Positions 8,366-18,076 of a stretch of DNA of 64,000 nt are shown here, piece after piece. Source of the DNA: Nocardiopsis potens DSM 45234 (GTDB lineage: Bacteria > Actinomycetota > Actinomycetes > Streptosporangiales > Streptosporangiaceae); NCBI RefSeq assembly GCF_000341105.1, contig NZ_ANBB01000046.1:1-64000 (forward strand), read 5' to 3'. The first letter of the stretch is position 1, and every line of letters starts with the position of its first letter. The notes below the pieces were generated by a model, which did no database searches, was not told the DNA's origin, and saw only the letters and a program-made list of their open reading frames with translations. Both the position numbers and the translations under genes were made by a program.

Positions 8366-8409
8366 GGCGCCGTCGCGGTCCCGAAGGCGGTCGAGACCGC
8401 GACGGCGCC
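8366..8409 (+). terminator. Hairpin terminator after the acyl-CoA dehydrogenase
   Basis: A perfect 15-bp stem (GGCGCCGTCGCGGTC at 8366-8380 and its complement at 8395-8409) with a 14-base loop follows the dehydrogenase stop by 30 bp. There is no T tract, as is usual in actinomycetes. It separates the catabolic operon from the TetR gene. Confidence 0.7.
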
Positions 8410-8503
8410 GGGATCGATGCGGGCTGATCGGGGCGGGCGTCCGCCCGCCGGCGCCGGAACCGGATAGGTTGTCGGCGACGCGAGCGGGGGGAGGGCGTCC
8501 GAG

Positions 8504-9127
8504 GTGGACACCGGGCACGACCAGGGGGCGCGGACGCGCGAACCGAGGCAGGAGCGGAGCCGGGCGACCCGGCGCCGGCTGCTGGAGGCGGCCGCGGCCT
8601 GCCTCGCCGAGCGCGGCGTGGCGGGCAGCACGGTGGCCGCCGTCGCGGAGCGCGCGGGCGTCTCCCGCGGCGCCGCCCAGCACCACTTCCCCACCAGGGA
8701 GGACCTGTTCACCGCCGCGCTGCGGCACATGAGCGACGGCCGGATGGCCGAGCTGCGCCGCCGGGTCGACGACCTGCCGGCCGGCGCCGACCGCACCACC
8801 GCCGTGGTGGAGATGCTGGTGGACGCCTACAGCGGCCCGGTGTTCGCCGGGGCGGTGCAGCTGTGGGCGGCCGCCGCCAACGACCCGCGGCTGCGCTCCC
8901 ACGTCATCCCGCTGGAGGACCACGTCGGGCGGACCGCGCACCGCGCCGCCGTCGAGCTGCTCGGCGCCGACGAGTCGGCCCCGGGGGTGCGGGAGACCGT
9001 GCAGGCCACCCTCGACCTCGCCCGCGGCCTGGGCCTGGCCAACCTGCTCACCGACGACGAGCCGCGCCGCCGCCGGATCGTCGCCCGCTGGGCGGAGATC
9101 CTCCGCCGCGAGCTCGGCACGGACTGA
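8504..9127 (+). CDS. TetR-family transcriptional regulator
   Basis: This 207-residue one-component regulator has an N-terminal DNA-binding domain at about residues 15-65, containing the TetR helix-turn-helix STVAAVAERAGVSRGAAQHHFPTREDLF. A variable all-helical ligand domain follows. The GTG start at 8504 comes after GGGGGGAGGGCGTCCGAG. It sits directly behind the acyl-CoA operon but has its own hairpin-separated unit, so it most likely represses that operon in response to an acyl-CoA intermediate, as FadR/LiuR/AtuR-type regulators do. Its likely target is the dyad at 1390-1419. I see no matching dyad in front of its own gene. Confidence 0.9.
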   Translation: MDTGHDQGARTREPRQERSRATRRRLLEAAAACLAERGVAGSTVAAVAERAGVSRGAAQHHFPTREDLFTAALRHMSDGRMAELRRRVDDLPAGADRTTAVVEMLVDAYSGPVFAGAVQLWAAAANDPRLRSHVIPLEDHVGRTAHRAAVELLGADESAPGVRETVQATLDLARGLGLANLLTDDEPRRRRIVARWAEILRRELGTD

Positions 9128-9161
9128 CCGGCCCGGCGGGCGCGGCCCGGCCGGGCCCGGA

Positions 9162-9191
9162 GCCCCGCCCCACCCCCGGCCGGGGCGGGGC
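9162..9191. terminator. Bidirectional hairpin between convergent genes
   Basis: GCCCCGCCCC (9162-9171) and GGGGCGGGGC (9182-9191) form a perfect 10-bp GC stem with a 10-base loop between the convergent tetR and membrane-protein genes. It probably ends transcripts from both sides. Confidence 0.6.
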
Positions 9192-9199
9192 GGAACCGG

Positions 9200-9769
9200 T
9201 CACATGCCCGGGATCATCGGCTGCGGCGGGGCCGGCGGCGGGACCGTCAGGTAGGCCGCGGCCGCGGCGGCGACCAGCAGGGCGCCGATCAGCAGGACCG
9301 CGGTGGACAGCCAGCGGGCCCAGGGCCGGGTGGCCGGTCCGGCCGCGGTGAGGCCGGCCGCGGACAGCGCAACCGCGACCAGGGCGAAGACGCCGTCGCC
9401 GAGGGCGACGGCCTTCAGCGCGCCCTCCTGGGAGGCGGCGGTGGTGCTCGCCAGCAGGTCCACCACCCGGGTGCCGACCAGGGAGCCGAGCAGGGCGAGC
9501 AGGCCGGCGATGCCGAACGTCTCGGTGGACAGCGCGCCGGCCGGCCCGGCCGGCGCCCCGCCGGACTCCTCCCCGCCGGGGCCCTCCTCGCCGTCGCCGC
9601 CGTCCTCCCGGAGGCCGCCGTCCGCTACCGCCTCCCCGGCCCCGCCCTCCTCGTCCGAGGGCTCTTCGCGGGCCCGGTCGGGGCCGTCCGGCGCGGGCGG
9701 GGGCTGGACACCGGCATCGTCGCCGCTGGTCGTCTCGGCGCGGTGGCCGTCATCGGAATCGTTGCTCAT
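9200..9769 (-). CDS. Small membrane protein with acidic disordered N-terminus
   Basis: I recognise no named family for this 189-residue protein. Residues 1 to about 85 are highly acidic and rich in Gly, Pro and Glu, so probably disordered and cytosolic. Three hydrophobic segments follow: TFGIAGLLALLGSLVG, FALVAVALSAAGLTAAG and TAVLLIGALLVAAAAAAYL. The tail is short and Pro-rich. ATG 9769 was chosen because the frame upstream is not conserved-looking and Arg/Pro-rich. It is convergent with tetR and divergent from the phosphoketolase gene, with 176 bp between the starts that must hold both promoters. The function is unknown. Confidence 0.65.
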   Translation of the reverse strand: MSNDSDDGHRAETTSGDDAGVQPPPAPDGPDRAREEPSDEEGGAGEAVADGGLREDGGDGEEGPGGEESGGAPAGPAGALSTETFGIAGLLALLGSLVGTRVVDLLASTTAASQEGALKAVALGDGVFALVAVALSAAGLTAAGPATRPWARWLSTAVLLIGALLVAAAAAAYLTVPPPAPPQPMIPGM

Positions 9770-9945
9770 CGCGGGCCAACCTACCCGCCCCGCGGAGCGC
9801 CCCGCCCCGGCCGCGTCCGGCGGGGCGCGGGGATGGGGGAAACGGGACGGACGGATGGGCATCCGGTGACCTCCCTCCGCCCATACCCGGACGGCCCGCC
9901 GGGTAGGAGAACCTCCGCTGCAGCCGCAGATCGAGGGGGACAGGC

Positions 9946-12324
9946 ATGACGACGACCGAGACCGGGCCCCGGGCATCCCTGACCGACGAGGAGCTCCGCG
10001 CGGTCGACCTCTACTGGCGGGCCGCCAACTACCTTTCGGTCGGGCAGATCTACCTGCTGGACAACCCGCTGCTCCGCGAGCCGCTCGCCCCCGAGCACAT
10101 CAAGCCCCGGCTGCTCGGGCACTGGGGCACCACACCGGGGCTCAACTTCGTCTACGCCCACCTGCAGCGGCAGGTGCGGCGGCGCGGCACGGACATGATC
10201 TGGATCATGGGCCCCGGGCACGGCGGCCCGTCCGGGGTGGCCACCGCCTGGCTGGACGGCACCTACACCGAGGTCTACCCCGAGGTCACCCGGGACGAGG
10301 AGGGGATGCGCCGGCTGTTCCGGCAGTTCTCCTTCCCCGGAGGGGTGCCCAGCCACTACGCGCCGGAGACCCCCGGGTCGATCCACGAGGGCGGCGAGCT
10401 GGGGTACGCGCTGTCGCACGCCTACGGCGCCGCCTTCGACAACCCGGACCTGGTGGTGGCGGCGGTGGTCGGCGACGGCGAGGCCGAGACCGGCCCGCTG
10501 GCGGGCAGCTGGGCCGCCAACCGGTTCATCGACCCGGCCGCCGACGGCGCCGTGCTGCCGATCCTGCACCTCAACGGCTACAAGATCGCCAACCCCACGG
10601 TGCTCGCCCGGATGCCGGAGCGCGAACTGGCCGCGCTGATGGAGGGCCACGGGCACGAACCGGTCTTCGTCTCCGGAGACGACCCCGAAGCGCTGCACCG
10701 GGAGATGGCCCGGGTGCTGGACGGCGCCCTGGACGGCATCGCCGAGATCCAGCGCCGGGTGCGGGACGGCGGCGACCGCGGCGGCCTGCGCTGGCCGATG
10801 ATCGTGCTGCGCACCCCCAAGGGCTGGACCGGCCCCGGGGAGGTGGACGGGCTCCCGGTGGAGGGCACCTGGCGCTCGCACCAGGTGCCGCTGGCCCAGG
10901 TGCGGAGCGAGCCCGGGCACCTCGCCCAGCTGGAGCGGTGGATGCGCTCCTACCGGCCGGAGGAGCTGTTCGGCCCGGACGGCGCCCCGGTCCCGGAGAC
11001 CACCCGGCTGGTCGTCCCGGAGGGGGACCGCCGGATCAGCGCCAACCCGGTCGCCAACGGCGGGCTGCTGCTCAAGGACCTCACCCTGCCCGACTTCCGC
11101 CGCTACGCGGTCGAGGTGCCGCGCCCCGGCGCGGTCCAGCACGAGGCCACCCGGGTGCTCGGCGGCTACCTGCGCGACGTGCTCCGGGCCAACCCGGACG
11201 ACTTCCGCATCTTCGGCCCGGACGAGACCGCCTCCAACCGGCTCAACGCGGTGTTCGAGGCCACCGACCGCGCCTGGGACCTGCCGCTGCTGCCCACCGA
11301 CGAGTCGCTGGCGCCGGACGGCCGGGTGATGGAGGTGCTCAGCGAGCACCTGTGCCAGGGGTGGCTGGAGGGCTACCTGCTCACCGGCCGGCACGGGCTG
11401 TTCAACAGCTACGAGGCGTTCATCCACATCGTGGACGCGATGCTCAACCAGCACGCGAAGTGGCTCAAGGTCACCCGGGGCATCCCCTGGCGGCGCCCGA
11501 TCGCCTCGCTCAACTACCTGCTCAGCTCGCACGTGTGGCGCCAGGACCACAACGGCTTCAGCCACCAGGACCCCGGCTTCATCGACCACGTGGTGAACAA
11601 GAAGCCGGAGATCGTCCGGGTGTACCTGCCGCCGGACGCCAACACCCTGCTCTCCACCGCCGACCACTGCCTGCGGATGCGCGACACGGTCAACGTGGTC
11701 ATCGCCGGCAAGCAGCCCGCGCTGAGCTACCTCTCCATGGACCAGGCCATCGCGCACTGCACCCGCGGCCTGGGCATCTGGGAGTGGGCCAGCACCGACG
11801 GCGGCGCCGACCCCGACGTCGTGCTGGCCTGCGCCGGGGACGTGCCCACGCTGGAGGCGCTGGCCGCCGCCGACCTGCTCCGCACCCACCTGCCGGAGCT
11901 GCGGGTGCGGCTGGTCAACGTGGTCGACCTGATGCGGCTGCAGCCGGCCGAGGAGCACCCGCACGGGCTCACCGACCGCTCCTACGACGCGCTGTTCACC
12001 ATCGACAAACCGGTCATCTTCGCCTTCCACGGCTACCCGTGGCTGATCCACCGCCTCACCTACCGCCGCAACGGCCACGAGAACCTGCACGTCCGCGGCT
12101 ACAAGGAGGAGGGCACCACCACCACGCCGTTCGACATGGTGATGCTCAACGACCTGGACCGGTTCCACCTGGTGATGGACGTGATCGACCGGGTGCCGGG
12201 GCTGGCGGTCAAGGCGGCGCACCTCAGCCAGCGGATGCACGACGCCCGGCTGCGCTGCCGGGCGCACACCCGCGAGTACGGCGACGACGCGCCGGAGATC
12301 CGGGACTGGACCTGGACCTCCTGA
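9946..12324 (+). CDS. xfp: Xylulose-5-phosphate/fructose-6-phosphate phosphoketolase
   Basis: This 792-residue thiamine-diphosphate enzyme splits xylulose 5-phosphate (and usually fructose 6-phosphate) with inorganic phosphate to acetyl-phosphate plus glyceraldehyde 3-phosphate or erythrose 4-phosphate. Family marks are [15 protein letters not shown] near residue 63, [19 protein letters not shown], the ThDP-binding [19 protein letters not shown], and the C-terminal [15 protein letters not shown]. Full length agrees with the family (about 790-800). The start follows a GAGGGGGACAGG ribosome-binding site. Acetate kinase lies 148 bp downstream, so the pair makes acetate and ATP from acetyl-phosphate, bypassing part of glycolysis. 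Phosphotransacetylase is not adjacent. It is cytosolic. Confidence 0.95.
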   Translation: MTTTETGPRASLTDEELRAVDLYWRAANYLSVGQIYLLDNPLLREPLAPEHIKPRLLGHWGTTPGLNFVYAHLQRQVRRRGTDMIWIMGPGHGGPSGVATAWLDGTYTEVYPEVTRDEEGMRRLFRQFSFPGGVPSHYAPETPGSIHEGGELGYALSHAYGAAFDNPDLVVAAVVGDGEAETGPLAGSWAANRFIDPAADGAVLPILHLNGYKIANPTVLARMPERELAALMEGHGHEPVFVSGDDPEALHREMARVLDGALDGIAEIQRRVRDGGDRGGLRWPMIVLRTPKGWTGPGEVDGLPVEGTWRSHQVPLAQVRSEPGHLAQLERWMRSYRPEELFGPDGAPVPETTRLVVPEGDRRISANPVANGGLLLKDLTLPDFRRYAVEVPRPGAVQHEATRVLGGYLRDVLRANPDDFRIFGPDETASNRLNAVFEATDRAWDLPLLPTDESLAPDGRVMEVLSEHLCQGWLEGYLLTGRHGLFNSYEAFIHIVDAMLNQHAKWLKVTRGIPWRRPIASLNYLLSSHVWRQDHNGFSHQDPGFIDHVVNKKPEIVRVYLPPDANTLLSTADHCLRMRDTVNVVIAGKQPALSYLSMDQAIAHCTRGLGIWEWASTDGGADPDVVLACAGDVPTLEALAAADLLRTHLPELRVRLVNVVDLMRLQPAEEHPHGLTDRSYDALFTIDKPVIFAFHGYPWLIHRLTYRRNGHENLHVRGYKEEGTTTTPFDMVMLNDLDRFHLVMDVIDRVPGLAVKAAHLSQRMHDARLRCRAHTREYGDDAPEIRDWTWTS

Positions 12325-12385
12325 GGCCGGCCGCGGGGGCGGGGGCGGAAGCAGGGGCCGGGCGGAGCGGCGCCCGCGCCCCTCC

Positions 12386-12415
12386 TTGACCCGGGCGCCG
12401 GGCGCGGGGGACATT
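12386..12415 (+). promoter_or_regulatory. Possible acetate kinase promoter
   Basis: TTGACC at 12386-12391 and GACATT at 12410-12415 are separated by 18 bases and resemble sigma-70 type -35 and -10 boxes, 58 bp before the ackA start. It would allow ackA expression independent of the phosphoketolase gene. This is a match by eye only. Confidence 0.35.
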
Positions 12416-12472
12416 GCGGAGAACGGCTCAGGGAGCGCGCAACGGCGCGCGCGGAGGAGAGGCGGACGGCGC

Positions 12473-13570
12473 ATGCAGGTGCTGATCGTCAACACCGGAT
12501 CGAGCAGCGTGAAACTATCGGTCCTCGGCCCCGGGGACGAGCCGCTCGGGCGGCACACCATCGAACTGCAGGGCGGCGCGGTCACCGCGGAGCAGATGGA
12601 GCGGGCCCTGGCGGACCTGCCCCGGGTCGACGCGGTGGGGCACCGGGTGGTGCACGGCGGCCCCGAGTACCGGGCACCGGTGCTGCTGGACGACCGGGTG
12701 GTGGCGCGCCTGCGGGAGCTGGCGGTGCTCGCTCCGCTGCACCTGCCCAAGTCCCTGGCCGGCATCGAGGCCGCCCGCAAGACGCTGCCGGACCTCCCGC
12801 AGATCGCCGGGTTGGACACCGCGTTCCACGCGACGCTGCCCGAGGCCGCCACCGCCTACGCGGTCCCCCGGGAGTGGCGGGAGCGGCTCGGGGTGCGCCG
12901 GTACGGCTTCCACGGCCTGTCGCACTCCTACTCCGCCCGGCGCAGCGCGGAGATGCTGGGCCGCTCGGCGGGCCGCCTGGTCGTGGCCCACCTCGGCGCG
13001 GGCGCGTCGCTGGCCGCCGTGCACGACGGCGTCAGCGTCGACACCACGATGGGCTTCACCCCGACCGAGGGCCTGGTCATGGCCACCCGCAGCGGCGACA
13101 CCGACCCCGGCATGCTGCTCTGGCTGATCCAGCACGCCGGGCTCACCCCCGAGGAGGTCTCCGACGGCCTGGACCGCGGCGGCGGCCTGGCCGGGCTGAC
13201 CGGCGACCCCGACATGCGCGACGTGATGGACCGGGTCGACGCCGGCGACCCGCGGGCCCGGCTCGGCCTCGACGTCTACCTGCACCGGCTGCGCGCCAGG
13301 ATCGCCGCGATGGCGGCCGCCCTGAACGGCCTGGACACCCTGGTGTTCACCGCGGGCGTCGGCGAGCACCAGCCGCGGGTCCGCTCCGGCGCCGCCGACG
13401 GCCTGGGCTTCCTCGGCGTGGCCCTGGACACCGCGGCCAACGAGGCGGCGCAGGGCGACGCCGACGTCACCGCCCCCGGGGCCAGGGTGCGCACCCTGGT
13501 CATCACCGCCCGCGAGGACCTGGAGATCGCCCGCGGCGTCCGCGAGGTCCTGGGGACCTCGGAACGCTGA
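12473..13570 (+). CDS. ackA: Acetate kinase
   Basis: This 365-residue enzyme of the ASKHA fold interconverts acetyl-phosphate plus ADP with acetate plus ATP. It shows the N-terminal phosphate loop VNTGSSSVKLSVL, the VGHRVVHGG motif, RYGFHGLSHSYSARR, AHLGAGASLAAVHDG, DTTMGFTPTEGLVMATR, and the C-terminal FTAGVGEHQPRVR. It is about 30 residues shorter than typical acetate kinases (about 400), mostly by a compact N-terminal region; all catalytic motifs are present. ATG 12473 has a strong GGAGGAGAGG upstream and starts directly with the phosphate loop. It works with the preceding phosphoketolase. A tandem repeat and long hairpin lie between it and the convergent acyl-CoA oxidase gene. Confidence 0.95.
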   Translation: MQVLIVNTGSSSVKLSVLGPGDEPLGRHTIELQGGAVTAEQMERALADLPRVDAVGHRVVHGGPEYRAPVLLDDRVVARLRELAVLAPLHLPKSLAGIEAARKTLPDLPQIAGLDTAFHATLPEAATAYAVPREWRERLGVRRYGFHGLSHSYSARRSAEMLGRSAGRLVVAHLGAGASLAAVHDGVSVDTTMGFTPTEGLVMATRSGDTDPGMLLWLIQHAGLTPEEVSDGLDRGGGLAGLTGDPDMRDVMDRVDAGDPRARLGLDVYLHRLRARIAAMAAALNGLDTLVFTAGVGEHQPRVRSGAADGLGFLGVALDTAANEAAQGDADVTAPGARVRTLVITAREDLEIARGVREVLGTSER

Positions 13571-13630
13571 CCGGAGATCCCTCCTCTCCCGCGCCAGGTT
13601 CCGCCCCGATCCGGGAGACCCCGGCCCCGC

Positions 13631-13836
13631 GCCCACCCTGTCGAGCCCAGGGCCACCGCTCTCTCCCCAGGCTCCCCGGCCCCGCGCCCACCCTGTCGAG
13701 CCCAGGGCCGCTGCTCTCTCCCCAGAGTCCCCGGCCCCGCGCCCACCCTGTCGAGCCCAGGGCCACCGCTCTCTCCCCAGAGTCCCCGGCCCCGCGCCCA
13801 CCTTGTTGAGCCCAGGGCTGTTGCTTTTCCCGGCCC
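13631..13836. repeat. 55-bp tandem repeat, three copies plus a diverged fourth
   Basis: The landmark GCCCACCCTG begins at 13631, 13686 and 13741, exactly 55 bp apart. A diverged fourth copy (GCCCACCTTG) begins at 13796. Copies 1-3 differ at only a few positions. The unit contains TGTCGAGCCCAGGGCC and CTCTCTCCCCAG. It lies in the 390-bp convergent gap between ackA and the acyl-CoA oxidase gene, and nothing here looks coding. With long repeats and no spacers, this is not a CRISPR array. Confidence 0.9.
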
Positions 13837-13904
13837 TGGACACGCGTCCCGCGCGGGATCGCCGGGGCGGTGGGCCGGGCAAAAGCAACAGGCCGGGGCT
13901 CAAC
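13804..13904. terminator. Long imperfect inverted repeat in the convergent gap (member of a dispersed hairpin family)
   Basis: TGTTGAGCCCAGGGCTGTTG at 13804 onward, continuing through CTTTTCCCGGCCC (to 13836), is mirrored by GGGCCGGGCAAAAGCAACAG at 13872 onward, continuing through GGGGCTCAACA (to 13904). Arms are about 33 nt with a few mismatches and the spacer is 35 nt. A related pair of arms is found at 46988-47102. Between convergent ackA and the acyl-CoA oxidase gene it could end both transcripts. Confidence 0.6.
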
Positions 13905-13960
13905 ATCGTCGTGGCCCGCGATGACGACGACGCTGAGCTCGACGGGGTGGGCCGGGGCGG

Positions 13961-15991
13961 TCAGGAGGCCGGGGCCGGGGCGTCCTGCTCGGCGGTGTCG
14001 TTGCGGAGCTGCTCCTCCTGGCGGCGGGCCTCCGCGCCCAGGGCGATCGGGGCGGCCAGCCAGGCGTCGGGCAGGCCGAAGGCGTCGACCAGGGTCCGGG
14101 CGTGCGGGCGCAGGCCGCGGCAGAGGTCGTCCACGGCCTGCACGACCGCCTTGGCGCGGGTGCCGGAGAGCCGCTCGTGCTCCAGGAACCAGGCGCGGTC
14201 CTCCTCCACCACCGACAGCACGTACAGGTCGCAGACGCGCTCCAGCAGCTTGCGGGTCACCGGTTCGGGGCACCGCTCGATCGCGGCGACGAACGCCTCC
14301 AGCACCACCCGGTCCACGTGCACCCGGGCCGCCTTCAGCACGTGGTCCTGGGCGTCGTCGAAGATCCGGAACGCGCGCTCGGGGTCCCCGCCGCCGGCCC
14401 GGCGCAGCCGGCGGGCCAGCCCGGTGACGGTGTGCTCCTCGCGGTCCTCCAGCAGCTTGAGCTGCCAGCCGCGGTCGTACAGGTCGGCCTCGTCGCCGCG
14501 GCCCGGGGCGGCGCTGACCAGCCGCTCGATCAGCGAGCGGGCCGCGGTGCGCTCGACGACGCCCTCCAGCACCTGCCCGGCGGCGAACCGCGCCATGCGC
14601 AGCGCGTCCAGGTCGCCGAAGGCGTCCCGGTGCTCGGTGAGCAGCGCCTTGGCGAGCAGCTGGAGCAGGACGACGTTGTCGCCTTCGAAGGTGGTGAACA
14701 CGTCGGCGTCGGCGCGCAGCTGGGTCAGCCGGTTCTCCGCCAGGTAGCCGGCGCCGCCGCAGGCCTCCCGGCAGGCCTGCACGGTGTCCAGGGCGTGCCA
14801 GGTCGCCACCGCCTTCAGCCCGGCGGCGCGGGACTCCAGCTCGCGCCGGCCGTGCTCGTCCAGCGGCCGCTCCCCGGTCTCCGCGTCGTGCAGCGCCGCG
14901 ACCAGCTCCTCCTGGGCGAAGTGCAGGGCGTAGCCGCGGGCCAGCCGGGGCAGCAGGCGGCGCTGGTGCGAGCGGCGGTCCAGCAGCAGGACCTCGCCGT
15001 CCGGGCCCTCGAACTGGCGGCGCGCTTCGGCGTAGCGGACCGCGATGGCCAGCGCCGCCTCGGCCGCGGTGCCGGCGCCCCCGGCGACGCTGATCCGGCC
15101 GCGCACCAGGGTGCCGAGCATGGTGAAGAACCGCCGGTTCGGGTTCTCGATCGGGCTGCTGTAGGTGCCGTCCGGGGCGACGGATCCGTACCGGTCGAGC
15201 AGCGCCTCGCGCGGGACGCGCACCCGGTCGAAGGAGATGCGCCCGTTGTCGACGCCGTTCAGCCCGCCCTTGGGGCCGCAGTCGGAGAGGGTGACGCCGG
15301 GCAGCGACCGCCCCTCGGCGTCCCGGATCGGCACCACCAGGGCGTGCACCCCGTGGTCGGTGCCGAGGGTGCGCAGCCGGGCGAAGACCACCGCGGCGCG
15401 GCCGTCCCGGGCGGCGTTGCCGATGTAGTCCTTGCGCGCCGCCTCGTCCGGGGTGTGCACGGTGAACTCGCCGGTCGCCGGGTCGTAGTCGGCGGTGGTG
15501 CGCAGCCGCTGCACGTCGGAGCCGTGCCCGGTCTCGGTCATCGCGAAGCAGCCGGGCAGCTCCAGCGACATGACCCGGGGCAGGTACTCGGCGTGGTGCC
15601 GGTCCGAGCCCAGCGCGTGGATCGCGCCGCCGAACAGCCCCCACTGCACGCCCACCTTGACCATCAGCGACATGTCGCAGACCAGCATCTGGAAGGCGGC
15701 CACGGAGGCGCCGAGGTCGCCCGAGCCGCCCACCGCGGTGGGGAAGCCGTAGCCCGACACCTCGGTGGCGGCCAGCGCGGCCAGCTGCTCCGACACCCGC
15801 GTCCGGTGCTCCTCCACGGGCAGCCCGGCGACCGGGGCGAACAGCTCTCCGGTGAGCCGCTCCCGGGCCCGCTCGCGCACCTCGCGCCAGCGCCCGTCGA
15901 GCAGCTCGCGCAGCGCGGCGCCGCCGTCCGGGGGCTCCAGCCCGACCCGTGCGCCCCCCACCCCGGTTCTGGCCCCGCGCTCGTCCGCCAT
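13961..15991 (-). CDS. Acyl-CoA oxidase / acyl-CoA dehydrogenase superfamily protein
   Basis: At 676 residues this is far longer than ordinary acyl-CoA dehydrogenases (about 380-400) and matches the size and domain order of the acyl-CoA oxidase group. These are FAD enzymes that make 2-enoyl-CoA and reduce O2 to H2O2. The central part has CFAMTETGHGSDVQRLRTTA and DYIGNAARDGRAAVVFA (flavin and acyl binding region). The C-terminal part has ACREACGGAGYLAENRLTQL and DVFTTFEGDNVVLLQLLAKALL, where FEGDN is typical of oxidases. It is transcribed alone, divergent from the GNAT gene at 16143 and convergent with ackA. Whether it uses O2 or ETF cannot be read from sequence. It is cytosolic. Confidence 0.88.
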   Translation of the reverse strand: MADERGARTGVGGARVGLEPPDGGAALRELLDGRWREVRERARERLTGELFAPVAGLPVEEHRTRVSEQLAALAATEVSGYGFPTAVGGSGDLGASVAAFQMLVCDMSLMVKVGVQWGLFGGAIHALGSDRHHAEYLPRVMSLELPGCFAMTETGHGSDVQRLRTTADYDPATGEFTVHTPDEAARKDYIGNAARDGRAAVVFARLRTLGTDHGVHALVVPIRDAEGRSLPGVTLSDCGPKGGLNGVDNGRISFDRVRVPREALLDRYGSVAPDGTYSSPIENPNRRFFTMLGTLVRGRISVAGGAGTAAEAALAIAVRYAEARRQFEGPDGEVLLLDRRSHQRRLLPRLARGYALHFAQEELVAALHDAETGERPLDEHGRRELESRAAGLKAVATWHALDTVQACREACGGAGYLAENRLTQLRADADVFTTFEGDNVVLLQLLAKALLTEHRDAFGDLDALRMARFAAGQVLEGVVERTAARSLIERLVSAAPGRGDEADLYDRGWQLKLLEDREEHTVTGLARRLRRAGGGDPERAFRIFDDAQDHVLKAARVHVDRVVLEAFVAAIERCPEPVTRKLLERVCDLYVLSVVEEDRAWFLEHERLSGTRAKAVVQAVDDLCRGLRPHARTLVDAFGLPDAWLAAPIALGAEARRQEEQLRNDTAEQDAPAPAS

Positions 15992-16142
15992 CGCTGCCCC
16001 CTCGCTCGGTCCGGTGCCGTCTACCTGGGCCTACCACCCGCGGATCGCCTCGAACCACCCCGGACCACCGCGAAAAGGGTGATGCCCGGCACAAGGGGAA
16101 CACCACTAGGGACCGCTGCGGCGACGCACGGAACGGGGGACC

Positions 16143-16598
16143 ATGACGACCGAAACCCGACTCACCGTCCGGAAGGCCCTGCCCACCGACGCCGCGGCGA
16201 TCGCCGTGCTCGCCGAGCGCGACGACCCGGCCGCGGCCGGGACCGCGGAGACGCTGCGCTCCCGCATCGCCGCGCTGGTCGGCGACCCCGCCGCGACCAC
16301 CCTGGTCGCCACGGAGCAGGAGGTGGTGCGGGGCTACCTGGTCGGCGGCACCGCCCGCTCCACCACCCGCCCGCGCGAGGGCCAGACGGCCCGGATCGAG
16401 GAGTTCGCGGTCGCCGACCCGCACGAATGGTGGCCGGTGGGATCGGCGCTGATCGAAGAGGCCCGGTCCCGGCTGCGCGCCGCCGGCGCGGTCCGCCTCA
16501 TCGTCACCACCTCGGCCCGCGACCCCGCCAAGCAGGCCTTCCTCTGGCGCTGCGGCCTCACCCTGGTCACCGAGTCCTACCAGGAGGAGCTGCGCTGA
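16143..16598 (+). CDS. GNAT-family N-acetyltransferase
   Basis: This 151-residue protein has the GCN5-related acetyltransferase layout: an N-terminal [20 protein letters not shown] motif, a central strand [24 protein letters not shown] in the acetyl-CoA binding region, and a terminal [22 protein letters not shown]. The pyrophosphate loop (usually Q/RxxGxG/A) is poorly conserved here, reading EWWPVGSAL. The acceptor substrate is unknown. It starts at ATG 16143 after ACGGGGGACC and is divergent from the acyl-CoA oxidase gene, so the 151-bp gap holds both promoters. Confidence 0.75.
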   Translation: MTTETRLTVRKALPTDAAAIAVLAERDDPAAAGTAETLRSRIAALVGDPAATTLVATEQEVVRGYLVGGTARSTTRPREGQTARIEEFAVADPHEWWPVGSALIEEARSRLRAAGAVRLIVTTSARDPAKQAFLWRCGLTLVTESYQEELR

Positions 16599-16774
16599 GA
16601 CCCCCGGGAGGGGCGCCGCTCCCCGCCCGCGCCGCCCCCTCGCGCCGGCGCCGCCGCCCGCTCTGACCGGACGGCGACCGCACCGGGAACATCGCGGAGG
16701 CGAAGATCGAAGACGTTTCGGGTGCGCGGTCCGCGGGGCATGTGTAGTCGGTGCGCGACGAATGGGAGTGAGCG

Positions 16775-18076
16775 ATGACTCGACTCACCGAGAGCGACGT
16801 CCACCACTACATCCGCGGCATCTGCTTCAAGAACGGCCCTCCCGGCCGGGTCGGGATCGAGACCGAATGGCTGGTCACCGATCCCGCGGACCCCCGCCGA
16901 ACCGTCCCCCTCGAACTGCTCCGATCACTGGTCGACCAGGCCGGCCCGCCCCCGGCGGGCAGCGCGGTCACCTACGAGCCCGGCGGGCAGCTGGAGCTCA
17001 GCTCGCCGCCCCTGCCCGGACCGGCCGCGGCGCACGCCGCACTCGCCGCCGACCTGGCGCACGTGGAAAAACCCCTGGCCGACGCCGGACTCCGGCTGGA
17101 GGGCCGGGGCCTCGACCCGCACCGCCCCCCGCGCCGCCAACTCGACCTCCCCCGCTACGCCGCCATGGAGCGGCACTTCGACACCGGCCGGTGGACCGGC
17201 GGCCGGACCATGATGTGCAGCACCGCCTCCATCCAGGTATGCCTGGACATCGGGGCCGACGCCGCCGACGCCGCCCGCAGGTGGCACCTGGTGCACCGGC
17301 TGGGCCCGGTGCTCACCGCCCTCTTCGCCAACTCCCCGGTGTGGCGTGGCCGCCGCACCGGCTGGCGCTCGGCGCGGTGGGCGGTGTGGGCCGGCATCGA
17401 CGCCACCCGCACCCGGCCGGTCGGCGGCGGCGACCCGGCGGCCGCCTGGGCCGATTACGCCCTGGGCGCCCGGCTGATGGCCGTCCGCGGCGACGCCGGG
17501 CCCTGCCCGCCGCCGGCCCGGATGGCCTTCGCCGACTGGATCGCGGGCGCCGGACCCCGCCCGCCCGACCACGACGACCTCCTCTTCCACCTGAGCACCC
17601 TGTTCCCGCCGGTGCGGCCGCGGGGCTGGCTGGAACTGCGGATGATCGACGCCCTGCCGGACCCCTGGTGGCCGGTGCCGACCGCGGTCGCCGCCGCCCT
17701 CCTGGACGACCCGGACGCCTCCGCCGAGGCCGAGCGGGCGGTGGCGGAACTGCACCGCTCCGAACCGGACCCCGGCCGGCTGTGGCTGGCCGCAGCCCGC
17801 GACGCCCTCGCCCACCCCGCGCTCGCCGCGTGCGCGCGCGCCTGCACCGCCGCCGCGAGCCGCGCCCTGCCCCGGATGGGCGCCGACCGGCTCCCCCCCC
17901 CCCCCCGCGCCTACCGGGAGCGCTACACCGACCGGGGCCGCTGCCCCGCCGACGACGCCGACGGCGCGGGCGGCGCCCCGGGGGAAGGACCGGGCGCCGT
18001 CCCCGCGCAGCGGGCCGACCGCACCCCGCCGCAGGGGGCGGGCACCGAACCGACCGCGAAAGGCAGGCCGCGATGA
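16775..18076 (+). CDS. egtA: Glutamate-cysteine ligase EgtA (ergothioneine biosynthesis)
   Basis: This 433-residue ligase of the GCS2-like family makes gamma-glutamylcysteine, the sulfur donor used by EgtB. Motifs are GIETEWLV near residue 27, [15 protein letters not shown] (substrate site), [14 protein letters not shown], and the C-terminal [17 protein letters not shown]. It starts at ATG 16775 after GGGAGTGAGCG, and its TGA overlaps the egtB ATG. A run of 14 cytosines at 17893-17906 lies inside the gene, about 60 codons before the stop. In this sequence the frame stays open and the conserved RGRCPADD follows it, but any indel there would remove the C-terminus and uncouple egtB. Confidence 0.92.
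   Translation: MTRLTESDVHHYIRGICFKNGPPGRVGIETEWLVTDPADPRRTVPLELLRSLVDQAGPPPAGSAVTYEPGGQLELSSPPLPGPAAAHAALAADLAHVEKPLADAGLRLEGRGLDPHRPPRRQLDLPRYAAMERHFDTGRWTGGRTMMCSTASIQVCLDIGADAADAARRWHLVHRLGPVLTALFANSPVWRGRRTGWRSARWAVWAGIDATRTRPVGGGDPAAAWADYALGARLMAVRGDAGPCPPPARMAFADWIAGAGPRPPDHDDLLFHLSTLFPPVRPRGWLELRMIDALPDPWWPVPTAVAAALLDDPDASAEAERAVAELHRSEPDPGRLWLAAARDALAHPALAACARACTAAASRALPRMGADRLPPPPRAYRERYTDRGRCPADDADGAGGAPGEGPGAVPAQRADRTPPQGAGTEPTAKGRPR
17893..17906. repeat. 14-base C homopolymer inside egtA
   Basis: Fourteen consecutive cytosines lie inside the coding sequence, encoding a short Pro run just before [11 protein letters not shown]. Such tracts are prone to slippage and also to sequencing error. 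Confidence 0.9.

Noticed and set aside
13631-13836. 55-bp repeats considered as a CRISPR array
   Set aside because: The repeats are directly contiguous with no unique spacers, and no cas gene is in the window.
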